A DNA stretch of 64,000 nt from Lacticaseibacillus paracasei subsp. paracasei. GTDB lineage: Bacteria > Bacillota > Bacilli > Lactobacillales > Lactobacillaceae. The notes under the pieces were generated by a model. That model had not been told where the DNA came from. It saw nothing but the letters and a program-made list of their open reading frames with translations, and did no database searches. Where the stretch lies: NCBI RefSeq assembly GCF_000829035.1, contig NZ_AP012541.1, positions 1-64,000 of the forward strand, given 5' to 3'. Shown piece by piece: positions 35,801 to 43,627 of this stretch. Within the stretch, counting starts at the first letter, position 1. Every line of letters begins with the position of its first letter. Position numbers and translations under genes: made by a program.

Positions 35801-36469
35801 ATTAAAAATACGAAAACAGAACGCTGGATCGGTTTGATGGTTGGCTTAGTTCTGAACGCTGCCGGAAATGGCCTTTGTATTGTTGGGGCTATGGGCAGTG
35901 GCTTATGGACGGCGGCCGCCATTAACTTGAATGACTGGCAAGGGTGGAATATTGGCGCGGTACTGTTTACCTTTGGGGTACTGAACGCGCTATCGAATCT
36001 GTTGTTAATTCGGCGCTGGGATTGGCCGCGGTTGATCGGCGAAGTGATTTATACACTGTTCTTCAGCTATTTTGTCAATGTCTTTACTTGGCTATTCACA
36101 TGGCTCGGACTTGGCAACTGGCCAATGGTGGCGCGCATTTTCGTCTCCTGCTTCGGGGTCTTCTGTTTTTGTGTAGCGATTTCGCTCTATCAACGCGCCA
36201 ACATCATCATGCATCCAAACGATGACACCACCAATATCCTGCGATTTCTCTATTTTCAAGGCAACGCCACTGCTTCCCAGATTACTGATTTTATCCCCCC
36301 AATCATCGTGATCGTAGTTGCGTGGATCGCGACAGGTAAGCTCTTAGGCATCAATATCGCGACATTGTTCTCATTTCTCGGCAACGGCATCATCATTGCA
36401 TGGGCAGACGAGCATGTTTGGCCGCGGTTGGTACATAACTTTAAGGTGAAGCCTAGCGAAGCGAAATGA
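35801..36469 (+). CDS. YczE/YitT-like integral membrane protein, probable ATT start
   Basis: A membrane protein of about 222 residues with five helices, related to the YczE/YyaS/YitT group of unknown function (GLVLNAAGNGLCIVGAMGSG, GAVLFTFGVLNALSNLLLIR). The only ATG (35837) lacks a ribosome site and would cut into the first helix. Reading back in frame reaches ATT at 35801, seven bases after AGAAAGAAGG, giving the plausible start (M)KNTKTERWIGLMVGL. ATT starts are rare, as in infC. A terminator follows at 36531-36577. The gene stands alone. Confidence 0.75.
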   Translation: MKNTKTERWIGLMVGLVLNAAGNGLCIVGAMGSGLWTAAAINLNDWQGWNIGAVLFTFGVLNALSNLLLIRRWDWPRLIGEVIYTLFFSYFVNVFTWLFTWLGLGNWPMVARIFVSCFGVFCFCVAISLYQRANIIMHPNDDTTNILRFLYFQGNATASQITDFIPPIIVIVVAWIATGKLLGINIATLFSFLGNGIIIAWADEHVWPRLVHNFKVKPSEAK

Positions 36470-36530
36470 TATGCCTATTTTCCTCAATAATCGTTCCTTG
36501 GGATGCAAATAAAGCTATAAACGTTTTGCA

Positions 36531-36577
36531 CAAAAAAGGCTCCGCAACTGACTTGATTGTCTGCGGAACCTTCTTTT
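36531..36577. terminator. Terminator between convergent membrane-protein genes
   Basis: Arms AAAGGCTCCGCA and TGCGGAACCTT with a ~15-base loop and flanking T-rich and A-rich runs. Confidence 0.75.
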
Positions 36578-36641
36578 AGTACATGGTTGATCGAATTTAA
36601 ACTTACTGTGATTTTCGTGCTGATGACTGTAAACCAGTCGA

Positions 36642-37253
36642 TTAAAAGAAAATCTTGGGTAAATAATACGGCGTTACTGAACTTGGGATGCCGTTGGTGA
36701 CGGCTAGGAAGGTGAAACCATACACCACCATCAGGAACATAACTAGCATAAACAAGTAGCATTCTTTTTGTCGCTGCAAGATGGTTGGCGAAGTCCATAG
36801 TAAGTCTTCGGGTCGATGGCTGGCATCTTCAATGAGCGCCAGTAAGCGGGAATATTGATACCACCACGTCATGACACCAAAGGACCCCACGATGCTTGCC
36901 AAAATCAGCAGCAAATTCCGCGAGCCATCTGATTGGCTTAAGGCCCAGAGGCGAGTCATGCCAACGGGAACGAGATTGAAAAGCAGTCCAAACTGAATAC
37001 TTACTGCACCGACAAAAAGTGTCGCCGTTATGATCAAGAAGATGCGCGAAATAATTCGCAATATTCTGAGTAGCAGATGCCGTGCGTAAATTGTTTTCTT
37101 ATAAAAAACACGCGCATGGTAGATTTGTTCTCGGGTCATCTGCGGAAGTCTTTCCTGCTGAAAGGAAATAGCTTTCTCATCTTCGACTCGAATGATTCGT
37201 GCTGGCACAAAGAAAATTGCGAAGATGACTAATATGACTATCAGACGCAACAT
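36642..37253 (-). CDS. Hypothetical membrane protein
   Basis: A 203-residue protein with about four helices: MLRLIVILVIFAIFFVPA at the N-terminus, ISRIFLIITATLFVGAVSIQFG, LLLILASIVGSFGVMTWW and LFMLVMFLMVVYGFTFLA. A charged loop (RVEDEKAISFQQERLPQMTREQ) follows the first helix. The family is not recognised. I start at 37253 with AAAGGA before it. It follows two other small unknown genes on the same strand with 53-bp spacing and is probably in one operon with them. Confidence 0.75.
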   Translation of the reverse strand: MLRLIVILVIFAIFFVPARIIRVEDEKAISFQQERLPQMTREQIYHARVFYKKTIYARHLLLRILRIISRIFLIITATLFVGAVSIQFGLLFNLVPVGMTRLWALSQSDGSRNLLLILASIVGSFGVMTWWYQYSRLLALIEDASHRPEDLLWTSPTILQRQKECYLFMLVMFLMVVYGFTFLAVTNGIPSSVTPYYLPKIFF

Positions 37254-37306
37254 GAGGAATCCTTTCTGAGGTTGATTTTGAGTTGCTGATAGAAAGCAAA
37301 GTGGCA

Positions 37307-37771
37307 TTAAGGATGAGTGGCGATATCTGAATGCCAAAGGTGAGAACTCCAGTTCATGAGTTGGGTATTATGGTTTAGGTTGATGTCTTGATTCTTAACA
37401 ACGCTGTTTTTAAATATCCAAGTATGAGTTTTAGTGAGTCGTGAATTCGTTGAGGCGACGATATATGGAGCTGTATTTATTCTAGTATAAAACACGCCCT
37501 TACGTTGGTAGACATTATAACGAATAGTCATAATCATAGTAGTTCTTTCAGAAACTGTTAACACGTAATGCTTGTTTTTGATGGTTATAGGTATGGGGCG
37601 AGAATCGTACATGACACTGGTTGGAACTTCCCCACCCGTTGACAAACTTGTTTCATGTGTAGACATCAGAAGCATGAATAAGCTCAGCCCTAAGGCAATG
37701 TAGAGAGCTACCTTCGTCCAATTTTTAGTTTTCTTAATTGGTTGCTCTAGATAACCCACATTCAGAGTCAT
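37307..37771 (-). CDS. Hypothetical protein with one membrane segment
   Basis: A 154-residue protein: a cytoplasmic start (MTLNVGYLEQPIKKTKNW), one helix (VALYIALGLSLFMLLMST) and a ~105-residue polar domain rich in beta-prone residues, probably outside the cell. No family recognised. The start overlaps the end of a 55-residue upstream reading frame. It precedes another membrane protein on the same strand. Confidence 0.65.
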   Translation of the reverse strand: MTLNVGYLEQPIKKTKNWTKVALYIALGLSLFMLLMSTHETSLSTGGEVPTSVMYDSRPIPITIKNKHYVLTVSERTTMIMTIRYNVYQRKGVFYTRINTAPYIVASTNSRLTKTHTWIFKNSVVKNQDINLNHNTQLMNWSSHLWHSDIATHP

Positions 37772-37901
37772 GATGGCACAACAGAGAACCCAAAAAGCAG
37801 CTAGCGGTTTGAAGGAGAACCCAGTTAGACATCAATAGAACACCGATAAAAGTTAGTGAGAATAGTATAAGAGGGGGACTAATCCTAAATTTGTTTTTCA
37901 T
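37734..37901 (-). CDS. Small hydrophobic protein
   Basis: A 55-residue open frame, MKNKFRISPPLILFSLTFIG then a second hydrophobic part up to FLGSLLCHHDSECGLSRATN. It has a very good GAGGTG site seven bases before the ATG at 37901 and overlaps the next gene by 38 bp in another frame. It may be the first gene of a three-gene unit, or the 5' end of a gene frameshifted relative to the next one. Confidence 0.5.
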   Translation of the reverse strand: MKNKFRISPPLILFSLTFIGVLLMSNWVLLQTASCFLGSLLCHHDSECGLSRATN

Positions 37902-37988
37902 TTTTCACCTCAGTTCAGGTTGGAACGACGGCGGCTTGTTGTTAATGATTTATAGCAATTTCCAAACATATAGTTAGTTAGACTTTAA

Positions 37989-38014
37989 AAACCCCCGATT
38001 CAAGAAATCGGGGA
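37989..38014 (-). terminator. Terminator-like hairpin
   Basis: Arms CCCCGATT and AATCGGGG; on the minus strand it is followed by GTTTTTAAAG. No minus-strand gene precedes it now, so it may be left from a lost gene at the IS3 insertion site. Confidence 0.5.
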
Positions 38015-38134
38015 GGATAATCACTTTGATTACAGATGCCGATTAATAAACTGTGGATGTAAGCTGATTCCTGAGACAACTTTTAAGAGAGGGTATAATG
38101 AATAAATCGTCTCTCAAAAGGAAGGAATTTTTAC

Positions 38135-38386
38135 ATGCCAACTCGTTACGACAAAGAATTCAAACAAAACATTATCAACCTATATAAGCAAGGCGAATCA
38201 GCTGCTCAACTGGCCAGAGAATATGGCATTGGCTATTCAACAGTTCATAAGTGGATCCAGGGCCAGGCCAAAACTCAATCCGGTAAATCGCCAGACGAAA
38301 TCAAAGCGATGGAAAAGCGACTGGCTTCGCTGTCTGAGGAGAACGAAATCCTAAAAAAAGCCCTGGGCTTCCTTGCGCAGAAGTAA
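38135..38386 (+). CDS. IS3-family transposase OrfA
   Basis: An 83-residue DNA-binding protein: helix-turn-helix ESAAQLAREYGIGYSTVHKWI followed by a leucine-zipper-like helix (MEKRLASLSEENEILKKAL). Near its end, at 38352-38359, lies the slippery run A-AAA-AAA-G. A -1 shift there continues through SPGLPCAEVTNIFDYIHQ into OrfB without a stop, giving the usual OrfAB fusion transposase. AAGGAA lies before the ATG. Confidence 0.92.
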   Translation: MPTRYDKEFKQNIINLYKQGESAAQLAREYGIGYSTVHKWIQGQAKTQSGKSPDEIKAMEKRLASLSEENEILKKALGFLAQK

Positions 38387-38439
38387 CCAATATCTTTGAT
38401 TACATTCACCAAGAAAGCCATCACCACCAGGTAACCAAG

Positions 38440-39282
38440 ATGTGCCGAATCCTCGGTGTTTCCAGAGCTCAGTATTATCGTTATCGATCCCCCAAACCTT
38501 CAAAATGCCGGGCCGAAGATGCGGACTTGAAACAACGGATTCTGGGGATCTTTGCGGAATTTAAGCAGCGATACGGTGTTATGAAGATCCACCATGAATT
38601 GAATCTGGAACTTCAACCACTGCAGCTTCGGTGCAGTCCACGACGGATTTCCCGGCTCATGAAGGAACTGGATATCCACTCCGTTACCGTCAATAAGTGG
38701 AAAGCGGCTTCGGCTTCCAAAACCAAGGTTGAACAGCGTCCCAACTTGCTTAAGCAGGATTTCTCGACCACTGGTTTAAATCAAAAATGGACCGCTGATA
38801 TGACCTATATTCAAACGAAGCGTAATGGCTGGTGTTACTTATCAACCATCATGGACCTGCACTCACGACGGATTATCGGCTATTCGTTCTCAAAAAAGAT
38901 GGATACTGATTTAGTCTTAAAGACCCTTGAAAGCGCGGTTAAAAATCGAACCATTACTGGGGACCTGATTATCCATACGGATTTAGGATCACAGTATACC
39001 AGCGATGATTACAATCAACGTTTAACTGAACTACATATCCGCCACTCATACAGCCGTAAGGGTTGTCCGTATGATAATGCGCCAATGGAATCCTTTCACG
39101 CTTCCCTCAAAAAGGAATGTGTTTATCCAGTGCCGGTCTTTGAAGATTATGAAACTGCCGCTGCCGTCCTTTTTGAATATGTGCATGCTTTCTACAATAG
39201 GAAGAGAATTCATAGTTCACTGGGCTACCAGACCCCCTTACAAGTTGAAATTGCAACACTTACGAGCCAAATGGCCGCCTGA
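38440..39282 (+). CDS. IS3-family transposase OrfB (DDE domain)
   Basis: A 280-residue catalytic part with the IS3 triad: D in WTADMTYI, D in IIHTDLGSQYTS, E in MESFHASLKKE (35 residues later in family spacing). The N-terminus carries the HTH_21 region (GVMKIHHELNLELQP). It is in the -1 frame relative to OrfA and made mainly by frameshift; the ATG at 38440 could allow independent initiation. It looks intact. A hairpin at about 39301-39340 near the right end could terminate its transcript. Confidence 0.93.
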   Translation: MCRILGVSRAQYYRYRSPKPSKCRAEDADLKQRILGIFAEFKQRYGVMKIHHELNLELQPLQLRCSPRRISRLMKELDIHSVTVNKWKAASASKTKVEQRPNLLKQDFSTTGLNQKWTADMTYIQTKRNGWCYLSTIMDLHSRRIIGYSFSKKMDTDLVLKTLESAVKNRTITGDLIIHTDLGSQYTSDDYNQRLTELHIRHSYSRKGCPYDNAPMESFHASLKKECVYPVPVFEDYETAAAVLFEYVHAFYNRKRIHSSLGYQTPLQVEIATLTSQMAA

Positions 39283-39386
39283 TTTAATGCTTTCCAGGGT
39301 TCAAATAAGTTATTAATCGCGATTAATGATTTATTTGAGCTGTGGAAGGTAAACGCGGTTCTGAATGTCTCTTAAAATCTGTCTCA

Positions 39387-39525
39387 AATATTGACTTCAA
39401 TCCAGTTGGCAAGTCAGATGGCCACCGATCACTTGTTAGCAGTTGGTAAAGATGTCAAATCAGTTTTAACCACTTATCCTGATTATTTTAAAAGTCATGA
39501 ATCGAACGAGCCTCAGTTAACCTGA
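39387..39525 (+). pseudogene. 3' remnant of a gene cut by the IS3 element
   Basis: Directly after the right end of the IS, a frame reads QMATDHLLAVGKDVKSVLTT, then YPDYFKSHESNEPQLT and a stop at 39523-39525. There is no start or ribosome site. A terminator follows at 39564-39611, as expected for the end of a true gene. The parent family is not recognised, and no 5' part is seen on the other side of the IS. Confidence 0.5.
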
Positions 39526-39563
39526 CTGTGTTCTTGCTCGCGGAATGATTCAGTTAATCAATG

Positions 39564-39611
39564 ACGTCTGAAAACGTAGATTTTTAACAATCCTGTTTTC
39601 AGGCGTTTTTG
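39564..39611 (+). terminator. Terminator after the gene remnant
   Basis: Arms ACGTCTGAAAAC and GTTTTCAGGCGT around a long loop, followed by TTTT. Confidence 0.75.
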
Positions 39612-39801
39612 TGTACGGTCAGCTAAGTTCTGTGCATCGTGGGTGCTGAAACTTCGGCAATAAAAAATAACGACAAGCCCGCTCATTGACGTTAATCGGC
39701 GAAAACCCAACGTTTATTTTTTGAGGAACACAAAATTTCCGTGCACGATTACAATTAAAAGAAGAATCGACTTTTTGCAGAATGCCGAGATGGAGCACTT
39801 T

Positions 39802-40158
39802 ATGTCAGTTAAATCAGTCTGGAGAACGCATTATCGAAATGGCTTTCGTGTCAATCAAGAACTGGGGATGCCTTATCATTTGTATTGCGGATTAAAAGCC
39901 ACACTGATGGCGCTGCCTTATGGTGTCTTCGTCAGTTCCTTAGGGCCAAACTGGTCGTGGTGGGGGCTTCTTTCAGGCAGCTTATTGTGGCTATTCTTTT
40001 GCTTCAATTTTGAGATATACGTTCATCAGCATATTCAAACCAGAACGCTCGCTGCCATGTGGGTTTCCAAGGGACAATGGCTGACGAGACTGGGGGGAAC
40101 AGTCCTGATTTGTGGCGTTTTCGTATATCTGCATATTTTTTATATAGCAGCGCCATGA
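39802..40158 (+). CDS. Hypothetical membrane protein
   Basis: A 118-residue protein starting MSVKSVWRTHYRNGFRVNQELGMPYHLY, with about three hydrophobic segments (ATLMALPYGVFVSSLG, WGLLSGSLLWLFFCFNFEIYV, LGGTVLICGVFVYLHIFYIA). Family unknown. I choose the ATG at 39802 after GATGGAG; earlier in-frame codons lack a ribosome site. It is followed by another unknown gene 64 bp later on the same strand. Confidence 0.6.
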   Translation: MSVKSVWRTHYRNGFRVNQELGMPYHLYCGLKATLMALPYGVFVSSLGPNWSWWGLLSGSLLWLFFCFNFEIYVHQHIQTRTLAAMWVSKGQWLTRLGGTVLICGVFVYLHIFYIAAP

Positions 40159-40222
40159 CACAGCTGCTTTGCTATTCAGAAAGTTGCTTGTAAATGGAGA
40201 AGGATTAGAAAGCGAGGATATT

Positions 40223-40543
40223 ATGAAAGCTGTCTATAAAGGCCGTTCAGCTGACGTTTGGGAGATTAGTCAAACCAATGAACGACCGGCTTGGGTTAAA
40301 GCCGCTTTTGAAGAGAACTATCTATGTTGGTTAGACAATCACCTACGCATTTTAATGAGTGGACTGAACCCGTCGCTTGGCGCAAACTTAAAAACCGCCG
40401 CGGTTGGTACGATCGGCGGCGGTTTTGCTGGCTATAACATGTATGCGCTTGGGTATCTAGGTGATTATCTAGATGTTACGAATCATCGAGTTGTTTCGAA
40501 GAAAAAGTTTTTGAAGCAGTATCAGATTCAAGGGAATGCCTAG
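40223..40543 (+). CDS. Hypothetical protein
   Basis: A 106-residue protein beginning MKAVYKGRSADVWEISQTNE and ending FLKQYQIQGNA. The middle has a short Gly-rich hydrophobic part (AAVGTIGGGFAGYNMYALGYLGDYL). No signal peptide and no recognised domain. GAGGATATT lies before the ATG at 40223. A terminator follows at 40591-40634. Confidence 0.6.
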   Translation: MKAVYKGRSADVWEISQTNERPAWVKAAFEENYLCWLDNHLRILMSGLNPSLGANLKTAAVGTIGGGFAGYNMYALGYLGDYLDVTNHRVVSKKKFLKQYQIQGNA

Positions 40544-40590
40544 CTAGTCATTTTTTGTATATTGATAAGCTGGCTTCAAGACAAAACAAA

Positions 40591-40634
40591 AGAATCTGAA
40601 ATTCCTAAACACTTGGAATCTCAGATTCTTTTTC
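40591..40634 (+). terminator. Terminator
   Basis: Arms AGAATCTGAAATTCC and GGAATCTCAGATTCT followed by TTTT. Confidence 0.85.
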
Positions 40635-40731
40635 TTTCCTAAAACTTTTTTTCAAGCGGAGACCTATAAGCAATCTATTGGGTAATTGCCGCTGCTATTA
40701 TTCACGCAATCGGGGAGGCCGGCTTTTCGTT

Positions 40732-41631
40732 TCAAATATGATACAAGCCAAATTCTGGCAAATCTTTTTTTAAAGCGTCAACGAAGTCCACACAGTTTCC
40801 CGCCTTTAAAGCAGACAAAGCAGCACCAACTAGTTGTCTGCCTTCAGCTTCTTTCCCCGTCCTAAATAGCAATATTCCCTTATAGTAATTCAATAGCACG
40901 CGCTCTAATAGAAAAGATTCCGGTAAATCTTTTTGCTCAAGAACGGCTAGCGCTTTTAAAGCATGCTGGATTTTTCCGTACCGAATCAGCAGTCCCACTG
41001 TGTTTAGCAAGACATTCATACATGTCTCGTAAGTATTCGGTAGACCAATGTAGATAGCGCATTTGTCTAATAGGGTTTGTGAAAATACGGTGATAGTTTC
41101 AATGGGAAGCTGGGTCATTGTATTGCCGTAGAGGACGAGTTCAAAGTTTCCCCAGTCCTCACACTGAAATAAATAATCCGTTAGTACATTCAAGGGAACA
41201 TGGCTAGGTAGGGGTTTCTTTTCTACCTCTGCGCGAACACATTCAGCCATAATCCAGTTCAGCTGATCAAAAATCAAATGCGAGTTTTGGCAACGCGCAT
41301 ATTCGGTGTCGACTAAGTGATTAAGTCCTTGAACATTATGACTTAGAGCAAGTTGCGTTAATTCGGTTGATAACTTGTTGTCATATAAAGGTTCAAAATG
41401 GTTCATGACAACTGTAAATTCAAAGGGGGTCACATAGATTTCCTTAAGCAAATGGAAGAATCTTTTGGTTGATAGATCTGATGTACCATTCTCAAATTTT
41501 GAAATCATACCCTTTGAGACAACATCGTCTGCTAAGGCGCTAAGGCTTATGCCTCGCGACTCTCTCAAGTACTTAAATGTTGCGCCAAAATTTTCGATGA
41601 TGAGCATCTCCTCGTTTCGTTTTCGAAACAT
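40732..41631 (-). CDS. Rgg/GadR/MutR-family regulator
   Basis: A 299-residue regulator with an N-terminal HTH (FGATFKYLRESRGISLSALADDVVSKGMISKFENGTSDLS, about 15-54) and a long helical C-terminal domain of TPR-like repeats, as in Rgg-type peptide-responsive regulators. A perfect inverted repeat GTTTCG-TTTT-CGAAAC (41614-41629) overlaps its first codons, a possible autoregulatory site. It is divergent from an ABC exporter gene with only 67 bp between, so it likely controls that gene. No short hydrophobic pheromone gene fits in this gap. The start is uncertain: the ATG at 41607 touches GAGGAG. Confidence 0.85.
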   Translation of the reverse strand: MFRKRNEEMLIIENFGATFKYLRESRGISLSALADDVVSKGMISKFENGTSDLSTKRFFHLLKEIYVTPFEFTVVMNHFEPLYDNKLSTELTQLALSHNVQGLNHLVDTEYARCQNSHLIFDQLNWIMAECVRAEVEKKPLPSHVPLNVLTDYLFQCEDWGNFELVLYGNTMTQLPIETITVFSQTLLDKCAIYIGLPNTYETCMNVLLNTVGLLIRYGKIQHALKALAVLEQKDLPESFLLERVLLNYYKGILLFRTGKEAEGRQLVGAALSALKAGNCVDFVDALKKDLPEFGLYHI

Positions 41632-41698
41632 AACTATTGAAACTCAGTTTAGCGGTTATCGTATGAAGTATCAATAAAGGTCGGAGGAGTGCTTAATC

Positions 41699-43291
41699 AT
41701 GAAAACATATTTAAGACATCAGCGAGGCCGCACAGGGATCAACATTGTTTGGATTATTGTGAACGTCCTTTTGTACACAGGCACATCAGTTCTCTTAACT
41801 TTTACAACGAATGCCATTTTTTCGAGGGATATGAAGGCACTCTTACTGTGGTCCGCCATTAATCTTTCAGTTTGGGGAACTTTTTTGATTAGCAATTATT
41901 TTCAGGCGGTTTTTCAAGAAAAACTCACGCAGCGGATTATGATTGATGTGCGTGATACCATTTCGAGAATGATTGTCGGAAGTTCTTATGCACAGTATCA
42001 CAAACAAACAACTGGAGAGTATCTTTCTGAATATGTTAATGATGTTGGCAACATTGAAAGTAACGCCATTAAGAACTTATTCTCGTTGCTGTCTGATGGG
42101 ACTACCGTTGTCTTCGCAACCATAGCACTTGCTGCTTATCACTTACTATTCATCCCAATGATTCTTTTCTTATCGATATTGATGCTGAAAATTCCTTCTC
42201 GTCTAGGTAAGCCAATGACCGTGGCGACGACAGAAATGTCAAACGGGAATGCGGCGTTCTCGAATCAAGTGACCAATGTTCTTAACGGATTTGATGTTTT
42301 ATTAAATGCAAATAAATTAAGCAAACTTCAAGAACTGGTAAAAACGGCTGCCAAAAGATATGCGGAAGTGAAAGTTTCATACACTAAAACCAACGCTCGC
42401 ATTTCTAATTCAATAGCAGCTTTAAGTATCTTCTGTCAGGTCATGGTCGATATTATGACCAGTATTTTGGCCATCCTTGGTGCTATTCCACTTGGGGCAA
42501 TTAGTTCAACCGGCAGTATTGCTGCTAGTATTTTTAATTCTTTGTCTAGCCTTAGCAACGATGCCGTGCAGATTAAAGCAACGCACCCATTATTTGATAA
42601 AGTCATTCAAGGATCTTCTAAGTCGGCAATGGCAAACGAAAGCACCCAAGAACCAGCATTTCAGCACGCTTTAAAGGTGGTTGATCTTAGCTATTCGATT
42701 AATGGGAACGAGATACTTGATCACTTGAACCTCACATTTGAACGAGGAGGAAAATATGCGATCGTTGGTCGAAGCGGTGTCGGGAAGAGTACCTTATTGA
42801 AAATTTTAGATGGTCAAATCACGGATTATACTGGACATGTTTATATTGACGACCAAGATTTGCGGACGATGACAATGACAGCATTAACAAAAATTTCTCA
42901 ATACGTTGATCAAAATGTCTATTTATTCAATGATTCAGTGGCGAACAACACGTCGCTTTGGGCAAACAAGCAAAAATCTGGGGACAGTTTGCAACAGGCA
43001 CTATTAAAGGCAAAGGTAGATTTCGTTAAGTCATCAGATCAAATGATTGAAGAGAACGGCCAAAATTTGTCTGGCGGTCAAAAACAACGCTTAGCATTAG
43101 CAAGATTTTTCTACTCACCAAAACCAATTGCATTTGTTGACGAAGGCACATCTGCGTTAGACGCAGAAACTGCTAGACAAGTTACCAAGCAATTTTTGAA
43201 TGACCCTGATATGACCTTGATTGAGGTGAGTCATCACCTTGATGCGCAGTTGAAGGGGGCATACGATCAAGTGATCAATTTAGGCGCATGA
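41699..43291 (+). CDS. ABC exporter (fused membrane and ATPase domains)
   Basis: A 530-residue half-transporter. Residues about 1-300 hold six helices of a type 1 exporter; residues about 330-530 hold the ATPase with Walker A GRSGVGKST, signature LSGGQKQR, Walker B PIAFVDEGTSALD and a late His in VSHH. Note EG for the usual EP/EA after the catalytic Glu. There is no N-terminal C39 peptidase, so it is not a leader-cutting bacteriocin exporter. It functions as a dimer. CGGAGGAG precedes the ATG. Divergent from the Rgg-type gene. Confidence 0.93.
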   Translation: MKTYLRHQRGRTGINIVWIIVNVLLYTGTSVLLTFTTNAIFSRDMKALLLWSAINLSVWGTFLISNYFQAVFQEKLTQRIMIDVRDTISRMIVGSSYAQYHKQTTGEYLSEYVNDVGNIESNAIKNLFSLLSDGTTVVFATIALAAYHLLFIPMILFLSILMLKIPSRLGKPMTVATTEMSNGNAAFSNQVTNVLNGFDVLLNANKLSKLQELVKTAAKRYAEVKVSYTKTNARISNSIAALSIFCQVMVDIMTSILAILGAIPLGAISSTGSIAASIFNSLSSLSNDAVQIKATHPLFDKVIQGSSKSAMANESTQEPAFQHALKVVDLSYSINGNEILDHLNLTFERGGKYAIVGRSGVGKSTLLKILDGQITDYTGHVYIDDQDLRTMTMTALTKISQYVDQNVYLFNDSVANNTSLWANKQKSGDSLQQALLKAKVDFVKSSDQMIEENGQNLSGGQKQRLALARFFYSPKPIAFVDEGTSALDAETARQVTKQFLNDPDMTLIEVSHHLDAQLKGAYDQVINLGA

Positions 43292-43381
43292 CTTGGCATG
43301 TTGCCAGACTTGATCGAACAAATGTTTCAAAAAGTACTCGGAACTGATTCTTTCAATGTCCCGGGTTTTTGTTTTGTACCA

Positions 43382-43407
43382 AAAAATTCCCGATTTCTCG
43401 GGAATTT
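43382..43407 (-). terminator. Terminator-like hairpin
   Basis: Arms AATTCCCGA and TCGGGAATT; on the minus strand followed by TTTTT. It could end the gene remnant at 43457. Confidence 0.55.
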
Positions 43408-43456
43408 CTGTTGCTATTTGGTTTTCACTCTTTAACAAGGAAACTAAGAGTGTAGA

Positions 43457-43583
43457 TTATTCGCTTGCGACCCAACCGTAGTTTCCTAATTGTTTGAATG
43501 AAAAAACGTCATCCCAAAGAGCTTTTTCTGTTTCGCTGAATGAAAAATTGTCAGACAGTTTCTTACAAGTAGGGTCTTTATGG
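43457..43583 (-). pseudogene. 3' remnant of an unidentified gene
   Basis: On the minus strand a frame runs from after a stop at about 43584 to the stop at 43457-43459. It includes LSDNFSFSETEKALWDDVF and ends FKQLGNYGWVASE. It is coding-like in composition but lacks a start codon. It stands between the ABC exporter and the MFS gene. Confidence 0.35.
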
Positions 43584-43627
43584 CATCATAACGGCGCGAA
43601 CATCCTAGACGCTCTTTTAGACGCTGC

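Larger units (their letters stand above)
38072..39386 (+). mobile_element. IS3-family insertion sequence (about 1315 bp)
   Basis: Ends TGAGACAACTTTTAAGAGA (left) and, inverted, TGAGACAGATTTTAAGAGA (right). It contains two overlapping-frame transposase genes. I see no target duplication, which suggests a rearrangement after insertion or misjudged ends. A remnant of another gene abuts its right end. Confidence 0.85.

Noticed and set aside
37989..38014. Hairpin read as a CRISPR-like or attenuator repeat
   Set aside because: Single hairpin without repeats or spacers. I found no CRISPR array in the window.
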